Positions 32,951-42,633 of a DNA stretch of 64,000 nt are shown piece after piece; the first letter of the stretch is position 1; every line of letters begins with the position of its first letter. The DNA is taken from assembly GCF_003049525.1 (NCBI RefSeq), contig NZ_PYWL01000001.1:434001-498000 (forward strand). The letters run 5' to 3'. The notes below the pieces were generated by a model, which made no database searches, had not been told where the DNA came from, and saw nothing but the letters and a program-made list of their open reading frames with translations. This DNA comes from Lysinibacillus fusiformis (GTDB lineage Bacteria; Bacillota; Bacilli; Bacillales_A; Planococcaceae). Both the position numbers and the translations under genes were made by a program.

Positions 32951-34147
32951 ATGACCCAGCAGAAGTCCAATAAGGCGGCTTTGTATATATTAATGTTTAA
33001 TATGTTTATCGCAATGGGGAGTATTGGAATTATTATTCCTGTAATGCCGGAATATTTAAGAATATTTGGAGCAGCAGGACAAGTTCTAGGCATGCTTATT
33101 GCAACGTTCGCCTTGGCACAATTTGTATTTTCTCCAATTGCTGGGAATCTTTCTGACCTGTATGGGCGGAAAAATTTAATTATTTTCGGTCTTATACTAA
33201 CAGGACTTGCACAAATCGGTTTTGGCATTTCTACAGATGTTTGGATGCTCTTTTTGGCACGCTTTTTAGGTGGCCTTGGCTCTGCATTTGTTGCACCTCC
33301 TATTATGGCTTTTGTAGCAGACGTGACAACTTATGAAGAACGCGGAAAAGGAATGAGTATGTTAGGAGCTGCAATGTCGTTCGGCTTTATGATTGGCCCT
33401 GGAATTGGTGGTTTCCTCGCAAAGGTTAGCTTACATTTTCCATTTTTCATGGCGGGAGCTGCCGCCATTTTAGCGTCTATTTTATCGTACTTTTTATTAC
33501 CATCTACAAAGCCAAATACTGCGCAAAATAGACAAAAGCAAGATAATCTGGTGAAACAGATGGCTCGCTCTGTACATATGCCTTATTTTGTTATGTTAAT
33601 TATTATGATGGTATTCTCATTTGGGATTGCTAACTTCCAAACAACCTTATCACTATTTGTGACAGAAAAATTTAATTACTCACCTGGCGATATTGCTACC
33701 ATTCTAGTGGTTGGTGGAGCATTTGGGGTAATTGTACAGATGTTTATCATAACGCCACTCTTTAAACGCTTTGGTGAAATGAAAGTAGTTTTGGTCAATT
33801 TATTTATTGCCTCCATTGCTATTTTCTTAATATTATTTGTTTCAGGTTTTGCACTAATATTAGTTGTAGCAACCATCTTCTCTACGGCAACAACATTAAT
33901 TCGTCCAGCTGTTAATACACTCATCTCAAAACTTGCTGAAACAGAGCAAGGGTTTGCAGCCGGCTTGAACAATGCCTATATGAGTCTTGGAAATATGATT
34001 GGACCCGCTTTAGCTGGTTTCTTATTTGACTGGAATATGAATAGTCCTTATATTTTTGGTGCCATTATCTTATTAGCCTGCTTCTTCCTTGCCCTGATTT
34101 GGACATTGAAAAAGGCACCACAGCTTATGCATCCAGATTCACACTAA
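32951..34147 (+). CDS. MFS multidrug efflux transporter, NorA/Bmr/Blt type
   Basis: 398 residues with twelve predicted helices (Bmr 389, Blt 400, NorA 388). Motif A appears as GNLSDLYGRKNLI after helix 2. Motif C, typical of drug:proton antiporters, appears as SFGFMIGPGIGGFLA in helix 5. The start ATG at 32951 follows AAAGGGGG. It exports cationic or lipophilic drugs with proton influx. It stands alone; no regulator gene lies beside it. Confidence 0.85.
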   Translation: MTQQKSNKAALYILMFNMFIAMGSIGIIIPVMPEYLRIFGAAGQVLGMLIATFALAQFVFSPIAGNLSDLYGRKNLIIFGLILTGLAQIGFGISTDVWMLFLARFLGGLGSAFVAPPIMAFVADVTTYEERGKGMSMLGAAMSFGFMIGPGIGGFLAKVSLHFPFFMAGAAAILASILSYFLLPSTKPNTAQNRQKQDNLVKQMARSVHMPYFVMLIIMMVFSFGIANFQTTLSLFVTEKFNYSPGDIATILVVGGAFGVIVQMFIITPLFKRFGEMKVVLVNLFIASIAIFLILFVSGFALILVVATIFSTATTLIRPAVNTLISKLAETEQGFAAGLNNAYMSLGNMIGPALAGFLFDWNMNSPYIFGAIILLACFFLALIWTLKKAPQLMHPDSH

Positions 34148-34202
34148 TCATCAAAGCTTATTGACTATTGATTGAAGTATGTTACACTTCTAAAAAATAC
34201 TT

Positions 34203-34295
34203 ACCACTAGGGGAGTCTTTTAAAGGCTGAGACGTATATGGTTATATACGGACCCTTCGAACCTGATCTAGTTCATGCTAGCGGAGGGAAGTGGC
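34203..34295 (+). ncRNA. TPP riboswitch (THI element)
   Basis: Contains the conserved cores GGCTGAGA (34225-34232), GACCCTTCGAACCTGATC (34251-34268) and GCGGAGGGAAG (34281-34291). The P1 helix is CCACT (34204-34208) with AGTGG (34290-34294). The element binds thiamine pyrophosphate and here would turn off thiW. Confidence 0.95.
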
Positions 34296-34325
34296 GCTTC
34301 TTGCTATTTTCAGTGTATAAGCAAG

Positions 34326-34360
34326 GCCGCTTCCTGTCGTTTGAAGGAAGCGGCTTTTTT
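34326..34360 (+). terminator. Riboswitch-controlled terminator before thiW
   Basis: GCCGCTTCC (34326-34334) with GGAAGCGGC (34346-34354), then six T. It lies between the TPP aptamer and thiW. GTGGCGCTTC right after the aptamer could compete for GAAGCGGC, so this is the expression platform. Confidence 0.87.
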
Positions 34361-34400
34361 CATTTTCCTAGTGGCTAAAACGAAAAGGAGCGCACCTATC

Positions 34401-34904
34401 ATGTCTATTCGAAAATTAACAATTATGGCTTTATTAGTAGCGATTGCCGTTGCAGGCTCTACGTTCATCTCCATTCCAACTGGGATTGCTCGTGCCTACC
34501 CTGTGCAGCACGCTATTAACGTAATAGGAGCCATTATACTTGGACCCGTACCTACAGTTGTAGTTGCCTTTGTTACGGCTATCATTCGTATCCTTACAGG
34601 AACAGGCTCACTGTTAGCCATTCCTGGTAGTATTATTGGAGCATTATGCGCAGGTCTTGCCTATAAATATAGCAGTAAAATGTGGCTAGCTGGTATGGGT
34701 GAAGTGATCGGCACTGGTCTTCTCGCATCGCTTGTAGCAGTGCCCTATGCAAAGTTACTTATGGGGACATCCGTAGCGGCCTTATTTTTCATGCCTGCCT
34801 TTTTAATATCAAGTTCAATTGGAGCAATCTTAGGTATTGTAGTAGCTAGCAGTTTGCGTAAAACCGTGCTAGTAAAATATTTTAATTCCCGCTCTTTTTA
34901 TTAA
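34401..34904 (+). CDS. thiW: Thiamine-related ECF transporter substrate-binding subunit ThiW
   Basis: 167 residues, about five to six membrane helices. The family segment GIARAYPVQHAINVIGAI follows the first helix, then GPVPTVVVAFVTAI. The start is ATG at 34401, after AAAAGGAGCGC; the frame is open to 34275 but that part is riboswitch. ThiW is the S component that binds thiamine or its thiazole precursor and works with a shared ECF energy module encoded elsewhere. The TPP riboswitch upstream confirms the pathway. Confidence 0.92.
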   Translation: MSIRKLTIMALLVAIAVAGSTFISIPTGIARAYPVQHAINVIGAIILGPVPTVVVAFVTAIIRILTGTGSLLAIPGSIIGALCAGLAYKYSSKMWLAGMGEVIGTGLLASLVAVPYAKLLMGTSVAALFFMPAFLISSSIGAILGIVVASSLRKTVLVKYFNSRSFY

Positions 34905-34952
34905 ATAACGTTGTTGATATAACTTAGAGGATTTGTCTCCATGCATATACAA

Positions 34953-34982
34953 AAAGCAGTGCGAAATAATTCGCACTGCTTT
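34953..34982. terminator. Terminator of thiW, possibly bidirectional
   Basis: 13-base-pair stem AAAGCAGTGCGAA (34953-34965) with its complement (34970-34982) and a four-base loop, between convergent units. Confidence 0.85.
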
Positions 34983-34994
34983 CATCTAACTAAA

Positions 34995-37592
34995 TTATTG
35001 GCGTTTTTTCATACCCTTTAATAATTGTGCCACGTTCGTGTTTTCTGCCTGTACGGGGTGATTCTCTACAATTTGCTCCTTTTTCTTCGGCTTCGTTAGG
35101 AAATTCCAGCCAAAGCGTCTTATTGTAATATCAATAAAGAATAAGAGCATACCTGCAAGGAGAAGCCATGTCGCAATGTTTTGACGATCCGCCCCTTGCT
35201 TTGTAAAGTCACGGAACACTTCTTGTGGTTCTTTTAAAATAGCACCACCAGTTTGTTCGGTTAATTCTTCTATTAATTTATCATTAGCAGGAAGAAGTTC
35301 ATACTCAGCACTATAGGGAACACTTAATCCAGCCTGATAAATCGTTTCCTTTTCATCAGCGATACGGAAGAAGATTAATCCCGGGTCAGCTTGTACTACA
35401 GCACGCACCTGAGAGGCTGATATAGCTTCAAGCTGTGTGTCTAACTCTTCACCAGCTTCATTAACCGCAACAATATCTAAAAAGGCTGCTTCATTTGTAG
35501 GATCTGTAATCATAAAGGACCCATCTGATTCTATTCTTACATCATAGGCAACATCATTATAACTTGGGAGCATTTGTGAAATAAGCGTTTGCCAAAATGT
35601 GCCCCAGTTTTGCCATCTTGCCCAGTCGCCCGACCACTTTCCTGTTGAATCAGAAGTGAATGCGAATGTTTTGCCAAGACCGTATTGCCATTGTGCTAAC
35701 ACCGGATCTTCTTTTTCGCTTTCAGCCACGACGGTAGCACCCTGCTTTGCGGTTGTTCCGATATAAGCATTCATTTGTGGAACGCCATTGGCAAATAGCG
35801 TATTCCATCCCCCTGCATGATAGAGTATTGGATAAAATGGGTTATCCTCAATGTACGTACGGGAAATCATAGCTGTTTCACGAGATAAAATGGAAGGAAT
35901 AGTTTGCTCATCGATAACATTGTAGAAACGTCCGCTTCCCATCTCACTCAGAGCTTCCAATAAGTTAGCATCCGCATCTTGACCAATAGCCACTGTTGAT
36001 AAAGTTATTCCAGTATCTTTTCCTTGTTCAATTAAATCTTCATAATTTCCTGGCTGTGATTGTCCATCCGTTAAAAGAATAATATGCTTACGTTGCAGTT
36101 TTATATCTGCTAGGTTTTCATATGCTTTTGCAAGTGAACCATAGATTTCTGTCCCGCCTCCTGGTGTAACAGATAAAATGGTATCCACTGCCTCTTCTTT
36201 ATTGTTCAGAGGACCAGTCTCTATAATTTCCCATGGTCGATCATCAAATGCTATAAATCCTAATGTATCTTCATCACGTAGCATTTCAACTGAACGTGCT
36301 GCTGCTTCCTTTGCAAGCTCTAGCTTGGATCCTGACATACTACCAGAGCGATCTAGTACAATGACAAGTCCTAATGAAGGTAATTGTTCTTTCCCCTTAA
36401 TTTCCATTTCAACAGGTAATAATGTTTCAATTGGCGTTTTAAAATAACCACCTAAACCAAAGCTATTTTCTCCACCAACCATTGCAAAACCAACACCAAA
36501 GTTTTTGACTGCTTGCTCTATCACACTCATTTTCGCCTCACCGACTAAATGTCCTGGTACATTATCGAAAATAATGGCATTATATTGCAAATAACTAGAG
36601 AGTTCATTTGGTAAGCTTTCAGGTGATTTTATATCATAGGCTATTGATTGCTGACCAAGTGCCGCCGCTATTGGTGAAGCTGTTTCATAGCCATTCACAA
36701 TGAGTAAATGTGGTTCGCTTTGTACCATTGTGACACTTGTTAATTTATTGTTTTCAAATATTGCGTCTTGTCCTACTTGAACAACGGCTTCATATTTCAC
36801 CAGCCCTTCACCAGTCGCTGCATGTTTATAGGTAAACATATTCGTTCCTTCGGCTAGCTCGACTGCCTCACGATGAATCAGTTCATCATTTTCATATAAT
36901 AATAGCTCGCCTTGTCCAGCTGTTGTTGCATGCACTTCTGTTACCAGTTGTTGTTGCTCACCCACATAGGCAACTTGTGGGGACACAAAGCTTATTAATG
37001 AAACATCATTCACAACAGGCTGACTAAAGGGCACAACATCCACACTAATATTGGAGCCTTTAAACTTCGTGGCGAAATCTAAAGCATTGCCCTTTGTCTC
37101 ATTGCCGTCCGTTAAGAGCACAAAGCGTGTTGCTTTTTTCGGATCTATAATACCTGTGGCAAGTTGCAGGCTTTGTTCTATATTCGTTTGATCAGTAGCC
37201 TTTATTTCCGTAAACTTTGGTACTTCCTTTAATGTTTTAGTCATAATGGCTTCTGTTTGTAATGTTGATGAGAATGAATACAGCCCTGCAAGCTGTTCGT
37301 CTTTTTTCGATTGTAAACTATCCTGTATAAACTGTACCATCTCATCTTCAGTCCCATTCATGGAAGCTGAGCGGTCAATTAGATACACGATTTGTTCTTC
37401 TTTTATAGGTAATAAAAGATACGGCCCTGCCAATGCGAAAACTAAACAGCCTACCGCTAGCATGCGAATCATAAGTACGATAGCATGACTCTTTTTTAGT
37501 CGCTGTCGTTCTCGCCAATAGGTCCAACCAAAATAGATGAGTAATGGAAGTAATAGCAACAATATTAATGGCATATCAATTCGTAAATCCAC
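34995..37592 (-). CDS. Large membrane protein with two von Willebrand A domains, last gene of the MoxR operon
   Basis: About 865 residues. Two N-terminal helices (about 7-23 and 36-55) are followed by a VWA domain with MIDAS-like DRSASMNG, then a glutamine-amidotransferase-like region (AIIFDNVPGH...VGGENSFGLGGY). A second VWA has a full MIDAS motif, DRSGSMSGS. A C-terminal helix (TWLLLAGMLLFFIDITI) follows. Both ends are therefore membrane-anchored. The start GTG at 37592 lies ten bases after GGGAGGTG and overlaps the end of the preceding gene; ATG at 37574 is an alternative. It resembles BatA/BatB-type proteins that partner with MoxR ATPases. Function unknown. Confidence 0.8.
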   Translation of the reverse strand: MDLRIDMPLILLLLLPLLIYFGWTYWRERQRLKKSHAIVLMIRMLAVGCLVFALAGPYLLLPIKEEQIVYLIDRSASMNGTEDEMVQFIQDSLQSKKDEQLAGLYSFSSTLQTEAIMTKTLKEVPKFTEIKATDQTNIEQSLQLATGIIDPKKATRFVLLTDGNETKGNALDFATKFKGSNISVDVVPFSQPVVNDVSLISFVSPQVAYVGEQQQLVTEVHATTAGQGELLLYENDELIHREAVELAEGTNMFTYKHAATGEGLVKYEAVVQVGQDAIFENNKLTSVTMVQSEPHLLIVNGYETASPIAAALGQQSIAYDIKSPESLPNELSSYLQYNAIIFDNVPGHLVGEAKMSVIEQAVKNFGVGFAMVGGENSFGLGGYFKTPIETLLPVEMEIKGKEQLPSLGLVIVLDRSGSMSGSKLELAKEAAARSVEMLRDEDTLGFIAFDDRPWEIIETGPLNNKEEAVDTILSVTPGGGTEIYGSLAKAYENLADIKLQRKHIILLTDGQSQPGNYEDLIEQGKDTGITLSTVAIGQDADANLLEALSEMGSGRFYNVIDEQTIPSILSRETAMISRTYIEDNPFYPILYHAGGWNTLFANGVPQMNAYIGTTAKQGATVVAESEKEDPVLAQWQYGLGKTFAFTSDSTGKWSGDWARWQNWGTFWQTLISQMLPSYNDVAYDVRIESDGSFMITDPTNEAAFLDIVAVNEAGEELDTQLEAISASQVRAVVQADPGLIFFRIADEKETIYQAGLSVPYSAEYELLPANDKLIEELTEQTGGAILKEPQEVFRDFTKQGADRQNIATWLLLAGMLLFFIDITIRRFGWNFLTKPKKKEQIVENHPVQAENTNVAQLLKGMKKRQ

Positions 37593-39321
37593 GACGTCGT
37601 TGCACCTCCCACTCTGAAACAAGTAAAACTAAAATAATAAGAATTAGCCAAGGGACAAAAGAAGCCTTCGAAATCTCAGCCTTTCCGTTATCAGAAATAT
37701 CCCCTAATGTATAGCTTGTTCCTTGTTCAATAACACGTTCTTGCGCCTGCAATTGTACAATAAAATGTTTTTCTTCATTATTAGAACGCACAAAATAGAT
37801 GCCAGGTTTTGTTGGCGCAGTTAGCATACCATCCGTAACCAATGATAGAAATTCATCTTCTTGTGAATATACACTCCAGTCTTCCTGCGCTAAAGCTACT
37901 ACTCTTTGTTCATTTGGTGTGAAAATACCGAGTGAACCAATGGATTCTGATAACTGCTGTTCAGTACTCCATAAGAATAACGGGAATGATGGGTGTAGTG
38001 GCCAATCCGTATCTGCAATATCTGCTAAGACGACGATATCCCCTTTAGGAGAGCGCTGTATAAACGGCTGTTCTCCAACAGTAGCGATAGTTTCATAATT
38101 TACAAATCCAGGATACAAGGCGCTAACATAAACATCCTTGAGCTCGCTAAAAGCAAATAAAGCATCACTTTTAGTACTTACTATGCCACTTACCTCTACC
38201 TTTTCGGCATCATCACGGCCAAATAACACAAGAGGTTTGTCCATCTTTTCCAGCAATTCAGCTTGATTAGTGATCACCGTGGCATCCTGATTGTCTACTA
38301 CTTGTAAAGGCGGAACGATTTTCACACCCGTACTTACGGATTGAAACCCTTTTTGAATCAATTCATGCATGCCCTGATCAACCACAATTTTTGAAGTAGC
38401 TGTTTGTAGTAAAACGGTTTGTTGATTATCTACTGCATAATCATCTTGCACATCAATGATTGCTGTCATTGATTTTTCTAAAGGTAACTCCTTAAAGGTT
38501 TTTGTTATCGCTTCCATTGGAGGAACAGCGATATTCTCAGCTACTAACTCTTTACCCTCTTCATTTAGTAATGCTAGTGTGACCTTTTGCTCGATGTCTG
38601 TATCATTATGAAGCTGCACAAGCGCCATTGTAGCCTGTCCATCTGTTGTTGCAGCAAATCGAGTAATAGCAATATTTGTTAAGTCCTTCGCAGCACCTCT
38701 TACTAGCCATTTAACAGAGTCCTTGTTCATAGGTAGTTGTTTTTTATCGAGTACATCTGTAAATACATAAATTGAAGTCGGTGTATCTCCAACAAATGCT
38801 TGTGCCACATCTAGCGCCTTATCCATTTCTGCCGTTTCATAGGTTACTTGTAAGTCTTTAATACCTTTTTCGATATCTTTAACATTTGTCTCTTGCTGCA
38901 AAATCGCTTTTGGTGCTGAACCAGTCGTAATTAACGTGACTGGTCTCCCATTTAATTCATCTATAAGCGTCAGCATTTCCTGTTTATGTGTGTCAAAGGT
39001 AGATTGCCCCTTACCAGCTAACATTGTTGCAGAAGTATCAACAATAAATATAGTTTGCTCACCAACAATCGTTGATTTTTTCACATAGGGATTCATGAGT
39101 GCCAACACAAGGAGTAGCAATGCTAGTAACTGTAAATAAAGTAGGGCATTCTTTTGCAAATGCTTTAAATACGGAGATACCCGTGTTTCCTGCATAATCT
39201 CGGACCAGAAAAGTGTTGAAGAAACCGTCTGATCTGTATATTTTTTTCGAAAGAAATAATAGAGTAGGACAATGACCGGGATGATGGCCGTCCAGCTAAA
39301 TATGATTTGACTAAAGCCCAA
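37576..39321 (-). CDS. BatA-like membrane protein with VWA domain
   Basis: 581 residues. The N-terminal BatA region has two helices (about 8-24 and 60-82) with the basic linker between them. A VWA domain follows, with FIVDTSATM at its start in place of the standard DxSxS. A long extracytoplasmic part follows, and the protein ends in one helix (SFVPWLILIILVLLVSEW) and a basic tail. It lies 11 bases after the DUF58 gene and overlaps the next. In other bacteria such proteins form membrane complexes with MoxR and DUF58 partners. Confidence 0.8.
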   Translation of the reverse strand: MGFSQIIFSWTAIIPVIVLLYYFFRKKYTDQTVSSTLFWSEIMQETRVSPYLKHLQKNALLYLQLLALLLLVLALMNPYVKKSTIVGEQTIFIVDTSATMLAGKGQSTFDTHKQEMLTLIDELNGRPVTLITTGSAPKAILQQETNVKDIEKGIKDLQVTYETAEMDKALDVAQAFVGDTPTSIYVFTDVLDKKQLPMNKDSVKWLVRGAAKDLTNIAITRFAATTDGQATMALVQLHNDTDIEQKVTLALLNEEGKELVAENIAVPPMEAITKTFKELPLEKSMTAIIDVQDDYAVDNQQTVLLQTATSKIVVDQGMHELIQKGFQSVSTGVKIVPPLQVVDNQDATVITNQAELLEKMDKPLVLFGRDDAEKVEVSGIVSTKSDALFAFSELKDVYVSALYPGFVNYETIATVGEQPFIQRSPKGDIVVLADIADTDWPLHPSFPLFLWSTEQQLSESIGSLGIFTPNEQRVVALAQEDWSVYSQEDEFLSLVTDGMLTAPTKPGIYFVRSNNEEKHFIVQLQAQERVIEQGTSYTLGDISDNGKAEISKASFVPWLILIILVLLVSEWEVQRRRGFTN

Positions 39322-39332
39322 TACGGCTCACC

Positions 39333-40208
39333 TCACCTAATCCAATGTGCTTTTAATAATTGCTGAAAGATTGCCTGTTGCAAACCATCTTCCACCTTCA
39401 ATTGTAATTTCCGAATGCCGAAACGCCGACAAATGGCTTCAAATTCTTCTTCATGTAATAAACGTCTTGCGTGATAGGTTTCTAAAACTTTTGTGGACAT
39501 TGTCACATTGACTTCATTACCTGTTTCACGATCCAGAAGGCGAACATCACCCGAATAGTTTGGTGATAATTCTTCTTGCGTCACAATTTGTAAAATCCTG
39601 ACATCACCAGCATAGCGTGGTAGCCTTTTTAAAAGTTGCTCCCATTCCTCGATGGACTCTAATCCATCTGTCACAATAAATAACACTGTACTGTCTTTTG
39701 GTAAAGCCTTTAAGGCACCCTGTGCAAAAGGATTCGAATAACTCGCTTCCTCTATATCTGTCACTATTTGTAAAAATGTTCGGCGATACATAGCACCCTT
39801 CCGACGAAACGGTGGCTTCGCATCATCCTGTAAAAATGAAAAAGACAAACGATCGTCTCGACCAAGTACCATAAAACCAAGGGATGCCACTATTTGACGA
39901 GCAAAAATCCACTTGGCTTCTGTCCCCATTGATTTTGTGGTATCGAGTAAAATGTGTACGCGCATTTCTTGTTCATCTAAAAATCTTTTAATAAAGTATT
40001 TATCCGTTCGGGCAAAGACGTTCCAATCCACTTGTCGTACATCATCACCTAAATGATATTCTCGAAAATCCGAAAAATCGAGGGAAGCCCCAAAGCGCTG
40101 TGAACGATGCGAGCCTTTATGCTGCCCGCGTAGTTTGGAGGCAGTCGCTATTTGAAAACGACTAATTTTTGCTAACCAGTCTTCGGGCAATAAGTAGTTG
40201 GCTGTCAC
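39333..40208 (-). CDS. DUF58 domain protein
   Basis: 291 residues. The family signature is intact: FSDFREYHLGDDVRQVDW, then FARTDKYFIKRFLDEQE, and a VWA-like fold with ILLDTTKSM. There is no membrane helix, unlike many DUF58 proteins. It overlaps the end of the MoxR gene by four bases. DUF58 proteins nearly always accompany MoxR ATPases and are thought to be their partners or substrates. Confidence 0.88.
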   Translation of the reverse strand: MTANYLLPEDWLAKISRFQIATASKLRGQHKGSHRSQRFGASLDFSDFREYHLGDDVRQVDWNVFARTDKYFIKRFLDEQEMRVHILLDTTKSMGTEAKWIFARQIVASLGFMVLGRDDRLSFSFLQDDAKPPFRRKGAMYRRTFLQIVTDIEEASYSNPFAQGALKALPKDSTVLFIVTDGLESIEEWEQLLKRLPRYAGDVRILQIVTQEELSPNYSGDVRLLDRETGNEVNVTMSTKVLETYHARRLLHEEEFEAICRRFGIRKLQLKVEDGLQQAIFQQLLKAHWIR

Positions 40209-41200
40209 TTGCTAACACCTTGCTGAATTTTTTCTAAAATAACATCAATGACATCATCTGCTGTCTTTCCTGAAGCCTCCCCTTCATAGTTCAACAGCAT
40301 TCGATGACGTAATACAGGCTTAGCTACAGATTTAATATCCGCTACCGAAACATGGAACCGCCCATTCATCAGCGCTCTAGCTTTAGCTAATTTTATTAAA
40401 CTTTGCAAACCACGAGGTCCACTTCCATACATGGCATATTGCTTGACCTCGTCCAGTGCATCAGCTCTTTCTGGGTGCGTTGCCACCACTAAATCAGTGG
40501 CAAATTCCAGCATTTCATCAGCAACCAGCACTTCTTTCACCATTTGCTGTGCTTCTATTAGAGCCTCAGTGTTCATCAATTTTTGTAAGCCAATTTCCTG
40601 AGCACCTGTCGTACGTTTCATAATTTCCATTAGTTCATTTTTTTCTGGATAGGGAACAAGAATTTTACAAAGGAATCGGTCCATCTGTGCTTCTGGTAAC
40701 GGATATGTCCCTTCCATTTCAATAGGATTTTGCGTCGCTAACACGAAAAAGGGTCTCGCCATTTTTTTTGTATCTCCCAAAATCGTTACCGTTTTTTCTC
40801 CCATTGCTTCTAACAAAGCACTTTGAGTCTTCGGTGTAGCACGATTTATCTCATCCGCTAACACCATCTGACTAAAAATCGGACCTGGCTGAAACGTAAA
40901 TTGTTGCTTCCCATCTGGGGTACGTTCAATCATACTTGTTCCAGTTATATCAGCCGGCATAAGATCTGGTGTAAATTGTATTCGTGAAAACGACAAGTCA
41001 AGTACTTCAGAAATTGTACGGATTAACATCGTCTTCCCTAAGCCTGGTAAACCTTCTAATAATGCATGACCATCTGCTAGTACAGCGTACAAAGTATAAT
41101 CAATTGCATCCTCTTGTCCTACAATAAAGCGATGGATTTCATCTTTTACTTGTTGTAATTTTGTACTCATTTCTACATACTGTTGCTCTGTAAATGCCAT
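40205..41200 (-). CDS. MoxR-family AAA+ ATPase
   Basis: 331 residues. Walker A GLPGLGKTM (about 55-63), Walker B LADEINRA, sensor 1 in ATQNPIEMEGTYPLPEAQMDRF, and the arginine finger region after it, all typical of MoxR. It is cytoplasmic and forms hexamers. MoxR proteins act as chaperones that mature metal-binding or VWA-containing partners. Here the next three genes encode such partners. Confidence 0.92.
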   Translation of the reverse strand: MAFTEQQYVEMSTKLQQVKDEIHRFIVGQEDAIDYTLYAVLADGHALLEGLPGLGKTMLIRTISEVLDLSFSRIQFTPDLMPADITGTSMIERTPDGKQQFTFQPGPIFSQMVLADEINRATPKTQSALLEAMGEKTVTILGDTKKMARPFFVLATQNPIEMEGTYPLPEAQMDRFLCKILVPYPEKNELMEIMKRTTGAQEIGLQKLMNTEALIEAQQMVKEVLVADEMLEFATDLVVATHPERADALDEVKQYAMYGSGPRGLQSLIKLAKARALMNGRFHVSVADIKSVAKPVLRHRMLLNYEGEASGKTADDVIDVILEKIQQGVSK

Positions 41201-41211
41201 TTCATTTCCTC

Positions 41212-42621
41212 CTACTGCGACTCAATTGACGTGAAATAAGATTGCACGACATTTTGTAAATCCTTCGGTAATTGTAAACGCTCTGAGCTTTCTAAATAGC
41301 TGTCTTTATAGGAGCCAATTACTTCTTCATACGGTCGAATGGTACCCTTTGTTATCGGACCATTCCCCTGTTGCTCAGAAACATGGGAACCATCTCCCAA
41401 TGCTCCCCCATCTACGGATGTCTCGTTTGACCCACCTAGACGATTCGGTGTCGTCAATAAATCACGACCACCTTGACCTCTGCCTGCGCCTTGTCCCTGA
41501 CCTTGACCCTGTCCTTGTCCTTGTCCTTGTCCTTGTCCTTGGCCCTGTCCTTGGCCCTGTCCTTGGCCCTGTCCTTGGCCTTGATTATTACCATTCTGTT
41601 GTTGGGAACCACTTTGAGCATTATTTTGACCAGACTGGCTTGCCTGCCCTTGCTGATTGCTTGGCTGGGAATTCCCGGATGACTGCTGACTACCTTGTTG
41701 TTGGTTATTATTTTGATTGTTAGTGCCAGCATTATTAGCACTAGCAATCGCATTTTGTAAGGAATTACTTGCTGGTTTACCAAGTTTACTCATAGCTGTT
41801 TGTGTGGCATTTGCATTTTGTGTGAGGTTTTGCTGCATTTGAGCAAGTTCCTTCAATTGTTCAACTTCTGCTTTCGATAAGCCTTGTTCGTCGGTAGCAC
41901 CGTCTTGACTTGCCGTTTGCTTATCCTTTAATTGCTGCTCCTTAAGAGCAAGCTCCTTTTGCTTCTTCACCACTTCGCGCAGTGCCTCTTCAGCTGTTTC
42001 TGCTTCCTTAAGCGTGTTTTGAAGCTCTTGCAATTGCTCTTTTACTTCTTTTGTCTGTGCTTTTTTCTCCAGCTCCGCAACTTCCTTCTTCATATCGTCG
42101 ATTACAGCTTGCTCTTTTTCAACTTCTATCGCTTCAATTTGAGTCGCTGCTGGGAACATATAAAGGATTGCTAGGACGACAGCTGTGCCAAATAATCCAA
42201 TAAACGCCTTTGGTCGAAACAAATTTTTCTTCCGAGCCTTAAAGCGTATGAAAGCCTGTTCAACATTCTGTATTGCCTTTAATAATAATGCTTGAACAAG
42301 TGGGTCCTGATCGTCTTTCAATGATAAAGCAGTCACCAACTCATTATGTGAAAAATAATGATCCAATGTATGCAAAGCTTCTTTCTCTTTAACACGTCTC
42401 CACCAGATGTAAACTATCGTTGCAATCAGAAGCGTAACAAAGACAGCCAACGCAATTTGGCGATAATAGGGCCAGACAAATAATCTTGAAATAAGAACAA
42501 GAGAAGCACACGAAAGCAATGCCAAAAACAGACCGTATTGTGCAATAGGGATGCTTTTTTCAAATGTTAAACTCGACTTTGCACGCTGAATGTATTTTCG
42601 TAATTGCTTACGACGCTCCAT
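41212..42621 (-). CDS. Membrane protein with coiled coil and Gly-Gln repeat tract, unknown
   Basis: 469 residues. Helices at about 28-47, 49-71 and 133-152 are followed by a strongly charged coiled coil (about 160-245). A Ser/Asn/Gln-rich region leads into an uninterrupted run of Gly-Gln dipeptides (about 346-376), then GAGRGQGG. The conserved C-terminus is YEEVIGSYKDSYLESSERL and LPKDLQNVVQSYFTS. The repeat is encoded by six-base units, so copy number may vary without a frameshift. Proteins of this type often occupy this place beside MoxR/DUF58/VWA genes. Start ATG 42621, 12 bases after the permease gene. Confidence 0.78.
   Translation of the reverse strand: MERRKQLRKYIQRAKSSLTFEKSIPIAQYGLFLALLSCASLVLISRLFVWPYYRQIALAVFVTLLIATIVYIWWRRVKEKEALHTLDHYFSHNELVTALSLKDDQDPLVQALLLKAIQNVEQAFIRFKARKKNLFRPKAFIGLFGTAVVLAILYMFPAATQIEAIEVEKEQAVIDDMKKEVAELEKKAQTKEVKEQLQELQNTLKEAETAEEALREVVKKQKELALKEQQLKDKQTASQDGATDEQGLSKAEVEQLKELAQMQQNLTQNANATQTAMSKLGKPASNSLQNAIASANNAGTNNQNNNQQQGSQQSSGNSQPSNQQGQASQSGQNNAQSGSQQQNGNNQGQGQGQGQGQGQGQGQGQGQGQGQGQGQGQGAGRGQGGRDLLTTPNRLGGSNETSVDGGALGDGSHVSEQQGNGPITKGTIRPYEEVIGSYKDSYLESSERLQLPKDLQNVVQSYFTSIESQ
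41490..41583 (-). repeat. Hexanucleotide tandem repeat inside the Gly-Gln tract
   Basis: On the plus strand it is a run of CCTTGT and CCTTGG/CCCTGT units, some exact in tandem (CCTTGTCCTTGTCCTTGT) and some as 12-base pairs (CCTTGGCCCTGT). Six-base slippage would add or remove one Gly-Gln pair each time. The C-rich plus strand and G-rich coding strand may also make it prone to assembly errors. Confidence 0.85.
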
Positions 42622-42633
42622 AATAATTCCTCC

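Noticed and set aside
36178..37488. Plus-strand open frames opposite the double-VWA gene
   Set aside because: No start signals, Ser/Cys-rich shadow composition, and a confident gene on the other strand.
41490..41583. CRISPR-like array
   Set aside because: Units are six bases without spacers and encode Gly-Gln; no repeat-spacer pattern or cas gene anywhere in the window.
41349..41783. Several overlapping open frames across the Gly-Gln repeat on both strands
   Set aside because: Six-base repeats stay open in many frames; only the 469-residue frame has a start signal, family features and operon context.
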